Below, piece after piece: positions 31,130-42,100 of a stretch of 64,000 bases of DNA. This DNA comes from Neoechinorhynchus agilis (lineage: Eukaryota; Acanthocephala), in assembly GCA_051530055.1 (NCBI GenBank), contig CM121341.1:1054001-1118000 (forward strand), given 5' to 3'. The first letter of the stretch is position 1. Each line of letters begins with the position of its first letter. A program made the position numbers and the translations under genes. The notes under the pieces are model-generated. The model was not told the origin of the DNA, did not search any database, and saw only the letters and a program-made list of their open reading frames with translations.

Positions 31130-31540
31130 AAATCAATAAAATGGCCCAACATCCTAGAGCCAAGCAATCTTTGCCGGCTCGATGGCCGTAGACCGAACGG
31201 TGTCACAGTATTCCCGTGGCGAAAAGACAAATGCGTTTTCTGGGACGTCACGTTCATGGATACGCTCGCAGCCAGCAACATAAAATTCGCCACTATTAAA
31301 CCGGAGGGGAGCAGCAACCGCCACTGAGGAACGCAAAAGGACAAAATACAAGGATTTGGGTCGAAATCATTATTTCGTTCCCTTTGGCGTCGAGACAGTC
31401 TGGTCGTTGTGTACCACGGCGCAGAGGAGCATTCCTCGTACAAAACATAAGAATGGCTGTGCAACGGGGGGAACGCCGCATCCGTCCTTTCGACCGTTTA
31501 ACTTGGACGGAAGCTGAGTGATCCAGAGCAACGGTGTGAA
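31130..31540 (+). mobile_element. Non-LTR retrotransposon C-terminal tail, older copy
   Basis: EPSNLCRLDGRRPNGVTVFP, then KDKCVFWDVTFMDTLAASNI, and in another frame KYKDLGRNHYFVPFGVET, followed by the nucleotide block GGACGGAAGCTGAGTGATCC. It belongs to the same family as 30.2-30.6 kb but is interrupted and older. The part upstream (FVWDV-type segment) is missing in the 30.2 kb copy. Confidence 0.75.
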
Positions 31541-31601
31541 TGATCTAACGTGTAATATAAATTTCATTTTACTTTAAAAATAAAATAAAATGTGTTATTA
31601 T

Positions 31602-32090
31602 TATGTATGGCCTCACGGCTGATAATTTTCCTTGGGCACACAGCCCGTCGCTCTGGTCCAGGGAAGCGCATAACGGCGAACTTCCAGGATGCATACAACA
31701 ATTCCCTAAAAGTTACCGGCTGGCCAGACTTCAAAAAATAGAACAAATTCAATTGGCCAAAATTTTAAAATCAAAAGTGGCAGAGTTTGTACATTCCGTA
31801 GTTGTGTCGAGGTGGTCAAGTGGACAAAAGCTCAAGCTCCCAGTTTGGGTCAAAGGATTTGAATCCATTACCGTCGATGACTCACAACCAAAGGGAACGA
31901 AATACCTCGATGAAGGGAGGAAACTCACTGATGAATCCCGACTCCGCGGGAGGAAGCTCTGAGGATCCGGAGGAATGTATAAAACTCTTTACCATTTGTT
32001 TGAGGGTATCAAGTGATTCAATCACTTCCCTAAACCAGATCTGTGGGCTATGTGCCCAAGGAAAATTCAACGAATTCTTCATCTCTCTTA
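31602..32090. repeat. Two dispersed-repeat copies head to head
   Basis: GGCTGATAATTTTCCTTGGG CACACAGCCCG at 31617 recurs inverted at about 32035-32075 (TGTGGGCTATGTGCCCAAGG). Each copy continues into a segment with AGGGAAG and a later (A/T)GTACA(A/T)(T/A)C block. The same family appears at 35365-35510, 38660-38740 and 61790-61960, always with GAGGATCCGGAGG.ATGTA or the CACACAGCCCG.CG block. Confidence 0.65.
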
Positions 32091-32199
32091 ACTTTAACTT
32101 CTTAATGGTAACGACATTGACATTCTTAAGCAACAAGTTTCGGAAGCTATCTTCCAAATTCAAAAATAAATTCTTTAATTTAAAATTATCTATATGAAG

Positions 32200-33100
32200 T
32201 TAGTTCCAACAAAATCTAATCGTCAGTTTTTTAATTTTGGCTGGTAGGCTGACACTAATTCGATCTACGACTCGCTTTTCCTACCTAAACCAATCAAAAT
32301 TCATTTTAATGCCCGCTAAAACCTTATTGGTCAGTAAATCGCGGTTTAAACAAAGATAAAATATACAACTTCTTAATCCGAGATTTACATTGATCGATGT
32401 TTTATTCTTAGCAGTACAGCTGCTTATGAAACAAGTTCAGTTTCATCGATCTTACAAATGTTGGAAATCTCAATAAAGTAGTTTTTAGAGGGTTTCGACG
32501 TCCCTCGCGAAAAAGCGCGAAAAACTAAAGTTTTGAAGCGATGTTAATATTGAAATTTGAAAATCGCTGAAGCATGATAGTTAAGCGTCTATACACGAGG
32601 AAGAAATTTTATTAAAAGAATTGCTTGCTTTAGATCGAATTTATCGAGTTGTGCCACATTTATCGCTGGTGCCGTTGGTCACAATTCAATATTTAGCCTA
32701 TTATTTTGTCGACTTAAGGCATTCATTTCAACAAGCTTTTAGATCTTTGCTTTTATCTCAGAAATACGATGACTAAATGCATTGCTAATCTTTTAATCTT
32801 GTCCAGATTTATGGATTGTCGCAAACGAAATGAAAAAAGAGCACTGCCTTCATTGCTTTGCTCAAACTTTCTGTTTTTGTAATCCTTTCGTCTTCAAAAT
32901 CAGTTCTGACTTTTTCTTATAAATTTAAAAATAGGTTCAATAACGTTGAATATGTGTAAGAAATCGGCTTTAAAAATTATTATATGTAATAAGTGTATTG
33001 GTTTCTTTTAAAATAGCGACCACATAACACGAATTTAAATTTGGACATAATCTCCTCCGAAAATATTCTATATTTTAGACTAATTTTATAAGTATTAAAA
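32200..33100. other. Intergenic region upstream of XPC, no gene seen
   Basis: AT-rich with short frames only; no recognisable gene, RNA or repeat. The last 100 bases should hold the XPC leader (ATTTTAGACTAATTTTATAA). Confidence 0.35.
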
Positions 33101-36008
33101 ATGCCTAGACGATATTCCGGGAGCAGCTCAAAAAAAGATTTCGCATTAAGCGAGGGTCCAACTGCGAAAAGACCTATTAGAAAGTGCCGACAGGTGACAC
33201 AGCCAATGGGATACTACGACGAAGGGCGATCATTTGAGGAGAAAACGGACGAATGGCCGTGTTCCGAAAGGCCCCTAAAGAAGAAATCCTCGCCTCAAAA
33301 ACGAGAGGAAAGCGAAAGTTCCGAATGGGAAGACATCAGTTTAGGAAGCAACCATACAGTTTGTTGTGGCGATTTAAAGAGTGTTAAAGTTGAAATTGAA
33401 AAAACATCTATTGAACCACCTGATCGCGTAATGCGTGGATGTATTGCACGTTTGGTACGTGATTTTCGAGTTCAGTGCCATCAAACAGCACTGGTATGCG
33501 CGGTGGCTCATTGTCATTATCTGTTGGGACCGGTGTTGGATTTAATGAAGGCTCTGAAGATGTCAGTCAAAATAGGTAATGCTGATTTAATATTATCGGT
33601 TTCCAATTATTGATCCTCTCGGTAATCGATATTGTCCATTCTGCGTTTCCGGAAATCAATTTATTCGCAAGAAAATCTATCATATGCATATTGAACCAAA
33701 GAAGAAAAACGAGGCTCTTATTCGGGTTTTCGCTAATTCCAACAAGAGCCATAAAAACGGAATCATCTGTTTGTAGGTGCGGTAGAACGGATCTTTGGGT
33801 TACAGTGCAGAGTTCGTCGAAAAACTGTGCTATTTGTAATTCAAATCGTTTTGGCTATTGGGTGGAGGAATGGAAGGCAAACAATTGGGTTACTTGTGAA
33901 GATACGCGATACTTTTAACGACTAGATTTCGTGATTAAGGTCTTTCTAAAAAATGCAATTAATTTTACAAGAAAATCCTTGACCTTTTTTGCAATTGTAA
34001 CAATAGGCTAAATTACAAGTGAACTTGTAGTATCGGCAATAGTCGTATTTCCAAGTCTAATTCGAGCAGAGCCACCATTGCCAAATGTATATTTTACCAA
34101 TAAAAAACTCTTATTCCAGTTAATATTGAAAAATCTGCAACATAATGATTTTGTTCCATTTATCGCCGTATTCGTGGATCTTTCTTCGATAAACGGTATA
34201 CATTTCTCTTGTAAAAATTATTAACGTAGAATTAAAATTCCAACGCCGTAACATTTCTATAGCCGTTGAAAAGTATCGATTAAAGAATCTTTAAAAGCGA
34301 AATTCTCCTATGTTTACGCAGCGATTAGAGAAAACAATGAGGTATTAGTGGAAGATGTTTCAAATCAATACATCGATACGCACCGATTAATTCGTAGATT
34401 TAAACGAATTGAACGATTTAGATCGAATTGGTACGATTTTTTTAAATCTGTATGTTTAAGGGAATCCGGAGCTTCTAATTTGATTCGTCATCCGGATCAG
34501 TTGAAATTACCGTTAAAAATAGATGATTTTAAAAATCATCCGGTTTATGTTTTGGAAAGACATTTGCTTAAATATGACGGAATATATCCTCCTGACGCTA
34601 AAGTGATCACCGAATTCCGTGGTTCGAAAGTGTATTTACGTAAAAATGTAGTAAAATTGCATTCTGCTCAAACGTGGCTTAAGGAAGCCCGGGAAATAAG
34701 GAGCGGAGAAGAGCCTTACAAGACTGTTTTGGGAAGGATATCACAAAGCGCTTATCGAAGAGGAGAAAGGCAAAGGCCTTCACTTGCATTGTTTGGAGAG
34801 TGGCAAACTGAACCTTATCAACCACCAATCGCCCAGGATGGTATTGTACCGAAAAACGCCTTTGGAAATGTAGATATGTTTAAACCCGAAATGTTGCCAC
34901 TTAATTGCGTCCATCTACAGCAGAAGGATTTGTATTTTCTAGGAAGCTTTAGGATCTTAAAAAAATTAAAAATGATCGCGGCTCTCGTCAAAGGAATTCT
35001 TTTTATGCTACGCTCGTAGGTCGCTTCCATTTCTTATTGAAAAGGCAAAAATAAAAGATAAAAATTATTAAAATAAGTACCTTAAATTCTAAAGTGATTA
35101 AAAAATCGAGATTTTTAAATGCAAGGTTGAAAAATGTCGAATCATTAAAGGATGAATTCGACAGTGAAATGTCCTTTATTTTATCTTATGTGTAGCGAGC
35201 CGCTTACACTTTTCTAGGTGTTGGAGTGAACATCCCTTACACGATCTGGGTCAGGGAAACGCAAAAAATCAATAAATACCAAATTTTGTGAATATTCTCC
35301 CGATTAAAACGTATTTTATTGTTTTTCTCGAGGAAGCCTTGCCTCGTCAGTCATTGCTAAAGAGTTTTATTCGCACTCTGCCTCTTCGGGAGATATCTGA
35401 GGATCCGGAGGGATGTACAAACTCATAACCGCACGGTTCAAGGTATTAAGTGACTTTATGCGCTTCCTTGAGCAAAATCGGTGGACTGCGTAACCGTAGA
35501 CGGAATGTTCACTTCTCGATTTTATTTTGAAATGTTATTTCTGTACACTTTGAATGTTATATGATAAAGTAATACGAATAGGCGGTTCGGAATGATTCTT
35601 TAATACTGAGACAACGCTATTATAAATTTTGGCTTTTATAGTAATTTGAGACGGTTACGAGTTGTTCCCGGCTATTGATTTTAGGACAATTTCTTCTCAT
35701 TTTCAAAGACTTCTGATTTAAGACATCCAATGGCGTCGAAGGCTTGTAAAAAGCTTGAAATCGACTTTGGCGCTGCAACGGTAGATTTCGATACTCATGG
35801 AGGTGGCTTTAGTCATCCTGTTTTTGATGGGATCGTTATATGTGAAGAATTTTTGGAAGAGGTTAATGCAGAAGTCAAAATTTTGGAAAAAAAACACAAA
35901 GACAATGAACAGAAGCAAAAACTGAATAGAGCTCTCCATTTTTGGACATTATTCATGAAGCAATATTCAATCGGAATGAAGTTATCGGATCGTCATGGAA
36001 CCAAATGA
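33101..36008 (+). CDS. XPC: XPC/Rad4 nucleotide-excision repair protein
   Basis: The N-terminal exon (33101 to about 33575) is charged and Ser-rich with SSEWEDISLG and VKVEIEK, like the XPC entry segment before the transglutaminase-like fold. Middle exons give RRKTRLLFGFSLIP, GYWVEEWKANNWVTCE and LKAKFSYVYAAIRENNEVLV. Then BHD1 to BHD3 follow: HPVYVLERHLLKYDGIYPPD, FGEWQTEPYQPPIAQDGIVP, KNAFGNVDMFKPEMLPLNCV. After a 791-nt GT..AG intron (34932-35722) come KACKKLEIDFGAA and FDTHGGGFSHPVFDGIVICE. XPC finds DNA lesions and starts global genome nucleotide-excision repair in the nucleus. The protein appears shorter than vertebrate XPC. Exon joins between 33575 and 34300 are not resolved. The large intron holds a dispersed repeat. 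Confidence 0.92.
35365..35515 (+). repeat. Dispersed repeat inside XPC intron
   Basis: CTGAGGATCCGGAGGGATGT and the following CACGGTTCAAGGTATTAAGT match 31957-32040. It accounts for part of the unusual length of this intron. Confidence 0.65.
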
Positions 36009-36293
36009 AGTCTTGACGAAAAGAGGAATTTTTGCTCTGAAATCCGATTTTCATCGTTTTCGAACACTAAATTTAAAGGAAGTAAAAGTGAGTTTTTCAT
36101 TCTTCAATCGCGATTTTGAGGCATTTAGAAGAAGCTGCGTTGCTATCTCGATTATCAACAGATCCATTTTTTTGTTATTATTAACGATTTACTAAAAATA
36201 TACAAGGATTTGCACTTGCCTTTTACGGTAGAAACTTTACGTCTTTTAGATGTCTACTTCTTTACGGTTTGCTTAATCGACGATTTTATTTGA
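35995..36293 (+). CDS. Small unidentified protein (85 residues), overlapping the XPC stop
   Basis: Exon 1 (35995-36087) starts MEPNEVLTKRGIFALKSDFH. A 41-nt GT..AG intron (GTGAGT to TTTAG) is followed by exon 2 (36129-36293) with KKLRCYLDYQQIHFFVIIND and LPFTVETLRLLDVYFF, ending at TGA. The spliced frame stays open without breaks and both splice sites are good, so it reads as a real gene, but I do not recognise the family. The ATG overlaps the last codons of XPC in another frame by 14 bp, an operon-like arrangement. An alternative is that exon 1 starts upstream by trans-splicing. Confidence 0.5.
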
Positions 36294-36299
36294 ACGAAG

Positions 36300-36840
36300 A
36301 TCTAGTAGAGAATTCAATTAATAAATTCAAAACTAGATCGTTTTTAGCTAGTATAATCCACAATCGATGGTTCAAATAATCGACATTTTTACTTCATCCT
36401 TTAAGCTACTATCCATAATACAGTCTCGTTACGTTTCAATACGGCCAGAGAGAAAAATTACGAATATTGCCTTTAATTTGCTTTAAGAAGGATGTAGCCA
36501 TGAAAGTAAATCAGGGTCCAACAATTCCGATAAACATTACGTTCGCTGCAAGATGATTTAAATAAAATCTATTAACCGTAACTATATTTAAAAATATTTG
36601 AATTTCGACAATTAGAATGAAAATCAAGTCATTTATAGCTTTGTTTTATTATTTTTAAATTTAAAAATTACACGTTGAATATATTTTTAACATTGTTACG
36701 TTTGTTTATCAAAAAACAATTAGCCTCCCCTACATTGACAATATGGCCGTTCCATTTAATCTCAAAACAGTTAACTCTCATCCTCTTTTAAGGATAACTG
36801 TGCAACTTTGTCATTCGCGGTACGCCCAAGTTGCCCATTG
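36300..36840. other. Intergenic; one possible short exon
   Basis: A plus-strand frame near 36430-36556 (FQYGQREKLRILPLICFKKD then VAMKVNQGPTIPINI, ending at TGA) is preceded by an AG and could be the last exon of a small gene. I cannot link it to other exons. The rest is AT-rich. Confidence 0.25.
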
Positions 36841-36852
36841 ATCACTCTTTAG

Positions 36853-37805
36853 ATGAATAATCCAAGAAGTCCTTCTAGCATGCCTTATAGGTCGCAGTTC
36901 ATGCGTCCTTGTTACTTCTATAATGTGAGCCAATGCCGTAACGGGGTGAATTGTCCATTCGCTCATGTATTTTGTCCGTATGTGAGATTTATTCGTCCAA
37001 AATCCAAAACCTATGTTTACGATCAACCGACTCGGATTGCATTACCAGTTCAAGGTAAGCTACTGTCCATAACTCCGAAAAAAAGGTAATCTCGGCCGTT
37101 TAGAAACGACACATACAAGGGAAATTCATGTTCATGGGCAACGCTGTAGCCTCGTTGACAGAGCGATGTGAGTGTTCTTTTTATCGTTCAATTGTTTTAA
37201 TCCACAAATCAACGTTTGACAGTGACAACCTTCAACAATCAGCTAATGATATAGTCGGTTCTAATGGATGGGTCACTACATGCGTTGGAGTAGCTACAGT
37301 CAAAGGAAATTTCGAAGGTCTCCTTCGCTCTTTAAAGTGAGAATTTTCAAGTTTTAATTTTTAGATTTACATAATATTTCTCCGGAGGAGACTAGATTTT
37401 ACTATAATGAAGCTCTTCAGAACAACAATCTTGAACAGTTTGTGAGTTAAGTGCGGTCGATAAAGGTTTGATTTTTCCATACAGAAGTCTGTGTTTGAAG
37501 AGATTACCGAATCGTCCAGTGCTTGTCTAACAACGTTTGCAGAAATGGATGATAAAACTCGTGAGAATATTGTTAGTCGCTGTATATGGCCATGAACCGT
37601 GCCACTTACTTTTATTATTTAGAAATTATGGATGATGCATTGCGACCCTGCGGATTATGGGGATTTGAATAATGTGGAAATATACGTTCCCACTCAAGTT
37701 TATTCAACTGAGCAAACTGAAGAAGACAGACAAGCGTATGATTGCGAACGGTTCGAAGGTCGAATACCCCTTCAGCCACCGACGAAGGAGCAATGTAGAA
37801 ACTAA
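36853..37805 (+). CDS. NUP42: NUP42-like nucleoporin, CCCH zinc finger (copy B)
   Basis: Paralogue of the minus-strand gene at 6.3-7.2 kb with the same exon structure. Exon 1 has the finger RPCYFYNVSQCRNGVNCPFA plus H. Later exons give DIVGSNGWVTTCVGVATVKG, HNISPEETRFYYNEALQNNN and SACLTTFAEMDDKTRENI, and the last exon again ends TEEDRQAYDCERFEGRIPLQ PPTKEQC. Introns are about 45-50 nt, and donors such as GTTAGT sit in the same place as in copy A. The N-terminal exons have diverged clearly, but about 117 bp of the last exon is identical to copy A. The ATG directly follows CTCTTTAG. Both copies look intact. Confidence 0.7.
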
Positions 37806-37869
37806 TGCTATCAATCGATTGATTTTTTTGTAAAAATAAGAGTAGAAATTTTTTAATTTTTTATGTTCA

Positions 37870-38530
37870 TTCACACCGTTGCTCTGGATCACTCAGCTGC
37901 CGTCCTCGTGTAATGGTTGAAAGGACGGATGAAGCGTTCCCCCCCCGTTGCACAGCCATACTTATGTTTTGCAGAAGGAATGCTCTTGCCCTCGGATCGT
38001 CAGTGATTCGTCTCAATCTCTTGGACAATTGAATGACCAGGTTCTGAACCGCGGTAATAAAGCGATCCGAGTGTCTCGACTCCAGAAAAACGAAATAATA
38101 ACAACACGTTTATTTGCTAGTTAACAAACAAAAGGACCCATGTATCTTTGGGTCCTCACAAAACTCGGATTCAGATTTGTTCAATGAATGCGATTGTTGA
38201 TTTTGGAGTAAATTGCGGTTTCGGTCGAGTTGGAAGGTTTGTTCGGACGTGGATTAGTGGTTATTGTGTGCAGGAGAGCTTGGATTAATCCTCAGGTTCA
38301 TTTCGAGTCATGATATCCGAGAAGATCGACCAGTAAGGAAAAAAGAGCGGAGCGAAATTGTGGGAAGGATGAAATGAATTGGGATATAATGATTTCAATC
38401 CGGGTCTCTGTATTTTGTAATTTTGCGTTCCTCAGCGGCGATTGGCGAATTTTATGTTGCTGGCTGCGAGCGTGTCCACGAACGTCTTAGATAAGGCGAA
38501 ACCTTTTGCGGACGATAGAGTGTCCAGAAT
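37870..38530 (-). mobile_element. Non-LTR retrotransposon tail, interrupted by another repeat
   Basis: Minus-strand reading gives ETLGSLYYRGSEPGHSI and, in another frame, ITDDPRARAFLLQNISMAVQ, the same LINE tail as at 30.2 kb. The part coding for the preceding segment (TFVDTLAASNIKFA-like) lies at 38410-38520. Between them a copy of the CCCATGTATCTTTGGGT repeat (38105-38360) is inserted. Confidence 0.7.
38105..38360 (+). repeat. Dispersed repeat (CCCATGTATCTTTGGGT family) inserted in LINE tail
   Basis: GGACCCATGTATCTTTGGGT, TCCTCAGGTTCATTTCGAGT and GATATCCGAGAAGATCGACC match the reverse copy at 30.9-31.1 kb. It splits the LINE tail, so it is younger than that insertion. Confidence 0.65.
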
Positions 38531-38654
38531 GACCCTTTCGTTAATTATGAGCTATATATGAATTATTTGGAGTTCTTTAATTGCTTTTCATATTTTCTTT
38601 GTTTCTAGGATTTCAACATCATTTGTAATACAAACATAAAAATGCTATCTATGT

Positions 38655-38740
38655 GTGGTTGTTTCTTCACGGCCGATAATTTTTCCTTGAGCACACAGCC
38701 CGCCGATCTGGTGCCGTGAAAAAGGCCACACATAGAGACT
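38655..38740 (+). repeat. Dispersed repeat fragment (CACACAGCCCG block)
   Basis: CACGGCCGATAATTTTTCCT and GAGCACACAGCCCGCCGATC match 31612-31660 with few differences. Confidence 0.65.
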
Positions 38741-38881
38741 TCAAAAATAAAAAATACTGTTATATAAAATATATTTAATTACTTATTGATCGTCTTGAAT
38801 GCTTTATAAGTGGTCACTGAATGACTAAATTCATTATCATCGTGCCAGGCAAATGAATACACAGAAACGACATAAATTTAA

Positions 38882-39126
38882 CCTGTTTGCAGAGACTGCA
38901 GATTGATAAGGGATTTTGGTTTAAATCCGGTTATGAAATTTTCACTCTTTCTCGTGGATTGGCATTAGTTCCATATGAATCTTTTTCGTTAAGTAACAGT
39001 CAAACTCAGATTACGATTCGAGGCACGCTTATTTTTGCATCAGAAGCCAATTTTCGTGATAAGGCGACAGAATTTATAAATTTAAATTCTGCCACGCAAA
39101 CTAAGCGTCCAAATGAAGTTACTTAA
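38882..39126 (+). CDS. Orphan exon of an unidentified gene
   Basis: After a good acceptor (CCTGTTTGCAG) a frame reads LQIDKGFWFKSGYEIFTLSR, GLALVPYESFSLSNSQTQIT and IRGTLIFASEANFRDKATEF, and ends at a TAA at 39126, 65 bp before the start of the giant gene. It has the composition of a real protein but no start codon, and the upstream exon is not found. Closeness to the next gene suggests an operon. Family unknown. Confidence 0.4.
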
Positions 39127-39190
39127 ATGAAATCCATCACCATGGTAACAATCTCTGCTTTCTTTAGTATGGTTTAAATTTCGCAAAGAA

Positions 39191-42100
39191 ATGAATAACA
39201 ATCAGTCCTTTAAGTTGACTACCACTAATGTAAAAAATGCAAAAACTTTGGCTCGTGTGTGTAAAAAAGCAGATGGAACTCTAGAGTTACAGAGTAGATT
39301 TTCACGTCGATGCAAGCATTCGTGGGAGACAAAGAAAAATTTTAATAAAAGAAGTATCCATCTTGAGAACGAGGTATGAGTTAATCTTTAAAATTTTATC
39401 ATTCATCAACTAGCCAATCAGATTCCAGCTAAATTAAAATCAGATTTTAATTGGTTGAAGGAGCCAGAAAATGCAGTGAGTTTAGTTAGTGTCAAACGTC
39501 GAGTTAAAACCCAAGAAAGTGATGAATGTATATCAATCGAAGAATTGAATTTGAATTCGGGTGTTAGCGAACGTGATAGCTGTAGTCCTGGTTGCGAATC
39601 ACCGAACACCCAGGAAAATTCTTTAACCACACATCCGGATAACTCGCCATATGAAATTGAAACGATTGAAAATTCGGGAATATTAAGCGAAAAATACAGG
39701 CGTTGTATAGCCGCATTCGATTATTCATTGAAACGTTACATTAGCGAAGAATATGCAAAAAATGACGATAACATCCATGGAAATTTGGAACCGTCCAATG
39801 AAAAACGACAAAAAGGAAGAAATTCCACATGCGAATTTGTAGTGACCAAGGAGAATACAAATAAATCTTTACTTGTAGTAAAAAGTTGCATTTGTTTTAA
39901 GGAGGAAGCGATGCTCGACGCTTACGATAGACACTCAATATTAAATTTGGCAAAGGCCCCATTCCAAAGTAATCAATTCGATAGCAATTTAAGATCGCTT
40001 GAATTTTATTCAGTTATGGATGACCACTCGCAAATTAGCACACTAATCAGCGACGGATGCAAGTCAAAAACATTAATATTACATGAAATTCAATGCGACT
40101 CGAATACACCAGAACATTATAGGCAAATTCGGGAAATGGAATTTCATGTGAATGTTATTAATGCCGAAATATTAAATGGTCAATGGAATGGAATGAATAG
40201 CGGTGAAGATTGTAGTTTGATTGAACGTGAGGGACGTGTTGGATTTGCTGAGAGGTCGATGGGCGTAGAAAATTCTGTAAAAATGCTAACGAATAACATT
40301 GATCCACCTGGAAAATATCAGGTATTAAAATCGATGACCGATCTGCATATGACGAGTTCAGTGAAGAAACCGAGAGAAGTCAAATTAAAGTCACTTGGAA
40401 GAGGATTCTCGAAGACGAATACTCATGAGAACCTTTTGGAAAGACAAAAAGACAGTGCTAAAAGGCAAAACAACGATTCGCATATTTTTGCCGGGCATAA
40501 AACCAGCGAAGAAGTCAAAACTGTTAACGGGATCATAGATCGCCACACGGAATCAACAGTAAACGGATCCGATTTATTTTTAAGGCATTTTGAGCCTCGA
40601 AGTAATAAAATGAGCGAACAGTCTTCAACCAAGACAAAGTTTAATATAGACGACAAAATAAATGAATTACAAATACCAAAAAGTGAACATATTATTTCAG
40701 TGAGTACAGCTGAATTGAATACAACGAAAAGAGAAGAACACTTAAACGAAATTCTTAGAGGTTATGGATTAAAAACGGGACTAGGATCGAAGTGGAAAGA
40801 TGTAAAAAGTCGATCAATTGATGACGCAAAAAAATTGAATGAGTTAACTGAAATTTACATTGATCGACACTGCAAGAAAAGATCTTCACTAGAACAAGAT
40901 GAGCAATTGCAAGGAATTGAAGAGTCAAAATTGTTAACTTCGCCATTGACGGTGATTGGCTATTCGACAAAAGAAAAATATTCGGATACACAGAACAAAT
41001 ATGATAGCGACATGAAGAATTGCATCGAGGTGTTTCCTAAACATTACCTTGATCTCGTGGCTGACCGAGGTGCTAAGCAATTTTTCGATCCATCGAAGAA
41101 ATTCAATGACTTTAACATTGCACAAAAACCTGGAAGCGATATTGTTCAAGAGTTTGAAATAGGAAGAGATGAGAACAATGTTTCAATGGAACAACAAAAT
41201 GTTAAGAAATTGTTTGATGCAGCATACGGGTTGATTTGCTTAGCGAATCGGATAGCAACAATGGGCAAAGGCAGTAATTTTAAACCTGAGACAAAACAAC
41301 CAAATTTACTGAAAGATGAAGGTATAATGCATCACGTAAAGGACGATAAAAGATTAAAAGACGACGAAGCATTTAGAATGAAAGCAGATAAACTTATTAA
41401 ATCGGAATTGGTTAGAAACTCACAGAATTTAGATCAATCATTAAAACTAGCAATTGCGTCTAAATGCGTTCCTGAACACTACGACGAAATTGAAATTAAA
41501 TTGGGAAATCAAATCAGATCCAATAGAGGCATAAAAGAAGTGAAGAAGACAAACGCTGAAAATTTGTTAAATGATGCAACTTCTTCGCCGATTACAAAAT
41601 GGAGTAATGATTGCATTACATTGGACGCAATGAGTAAACCAAAGAAGTCGTCTGTAGGATTCGACCTAGCAGAATCTTTAGTCGTATATCAACTTAAGTG
41701 CAGATCGGAATCAAAATCAGACCGTAGTACAATGAAAGATTTTACGTCTTTAGATACTTTTGGAAAAGAGCAGAAAATTTCGCCCAACAAAGATTTACTT
41801 AATAAAGTTGTCTATGATGTTAATTGGACCCAGAAAAGTAGAAGAAAGTTGTTAGGAAGACTTAATAGAGACACAGATTTAAGAAAGGAAATACAGCAAA
41901 AAATCGCTCTCACGATCACTGATTGTAATTTTACCTCAATGCTAGAGTCTCAGGCTGAAAAAATAAGGCAGCCATCACGTGTGGAACCAAAAATCGGTAA
42001 CGAAATTCGAGTCAAATCGGATTTTAGAATAGTTCACGAAAGTGCGTGCACACCAACATCTTTTAAGATAGAGGAATCACCTAAGGAGGAACGGGAAGGT

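Noticed and set aside
34932-35722. XPC intron as another inverted-repeat intron
   Set aside because: It has good GT..AG ends that restore the protein, and the similarity between its two ends is too weak. Its length is explained by a dispersed repeat.
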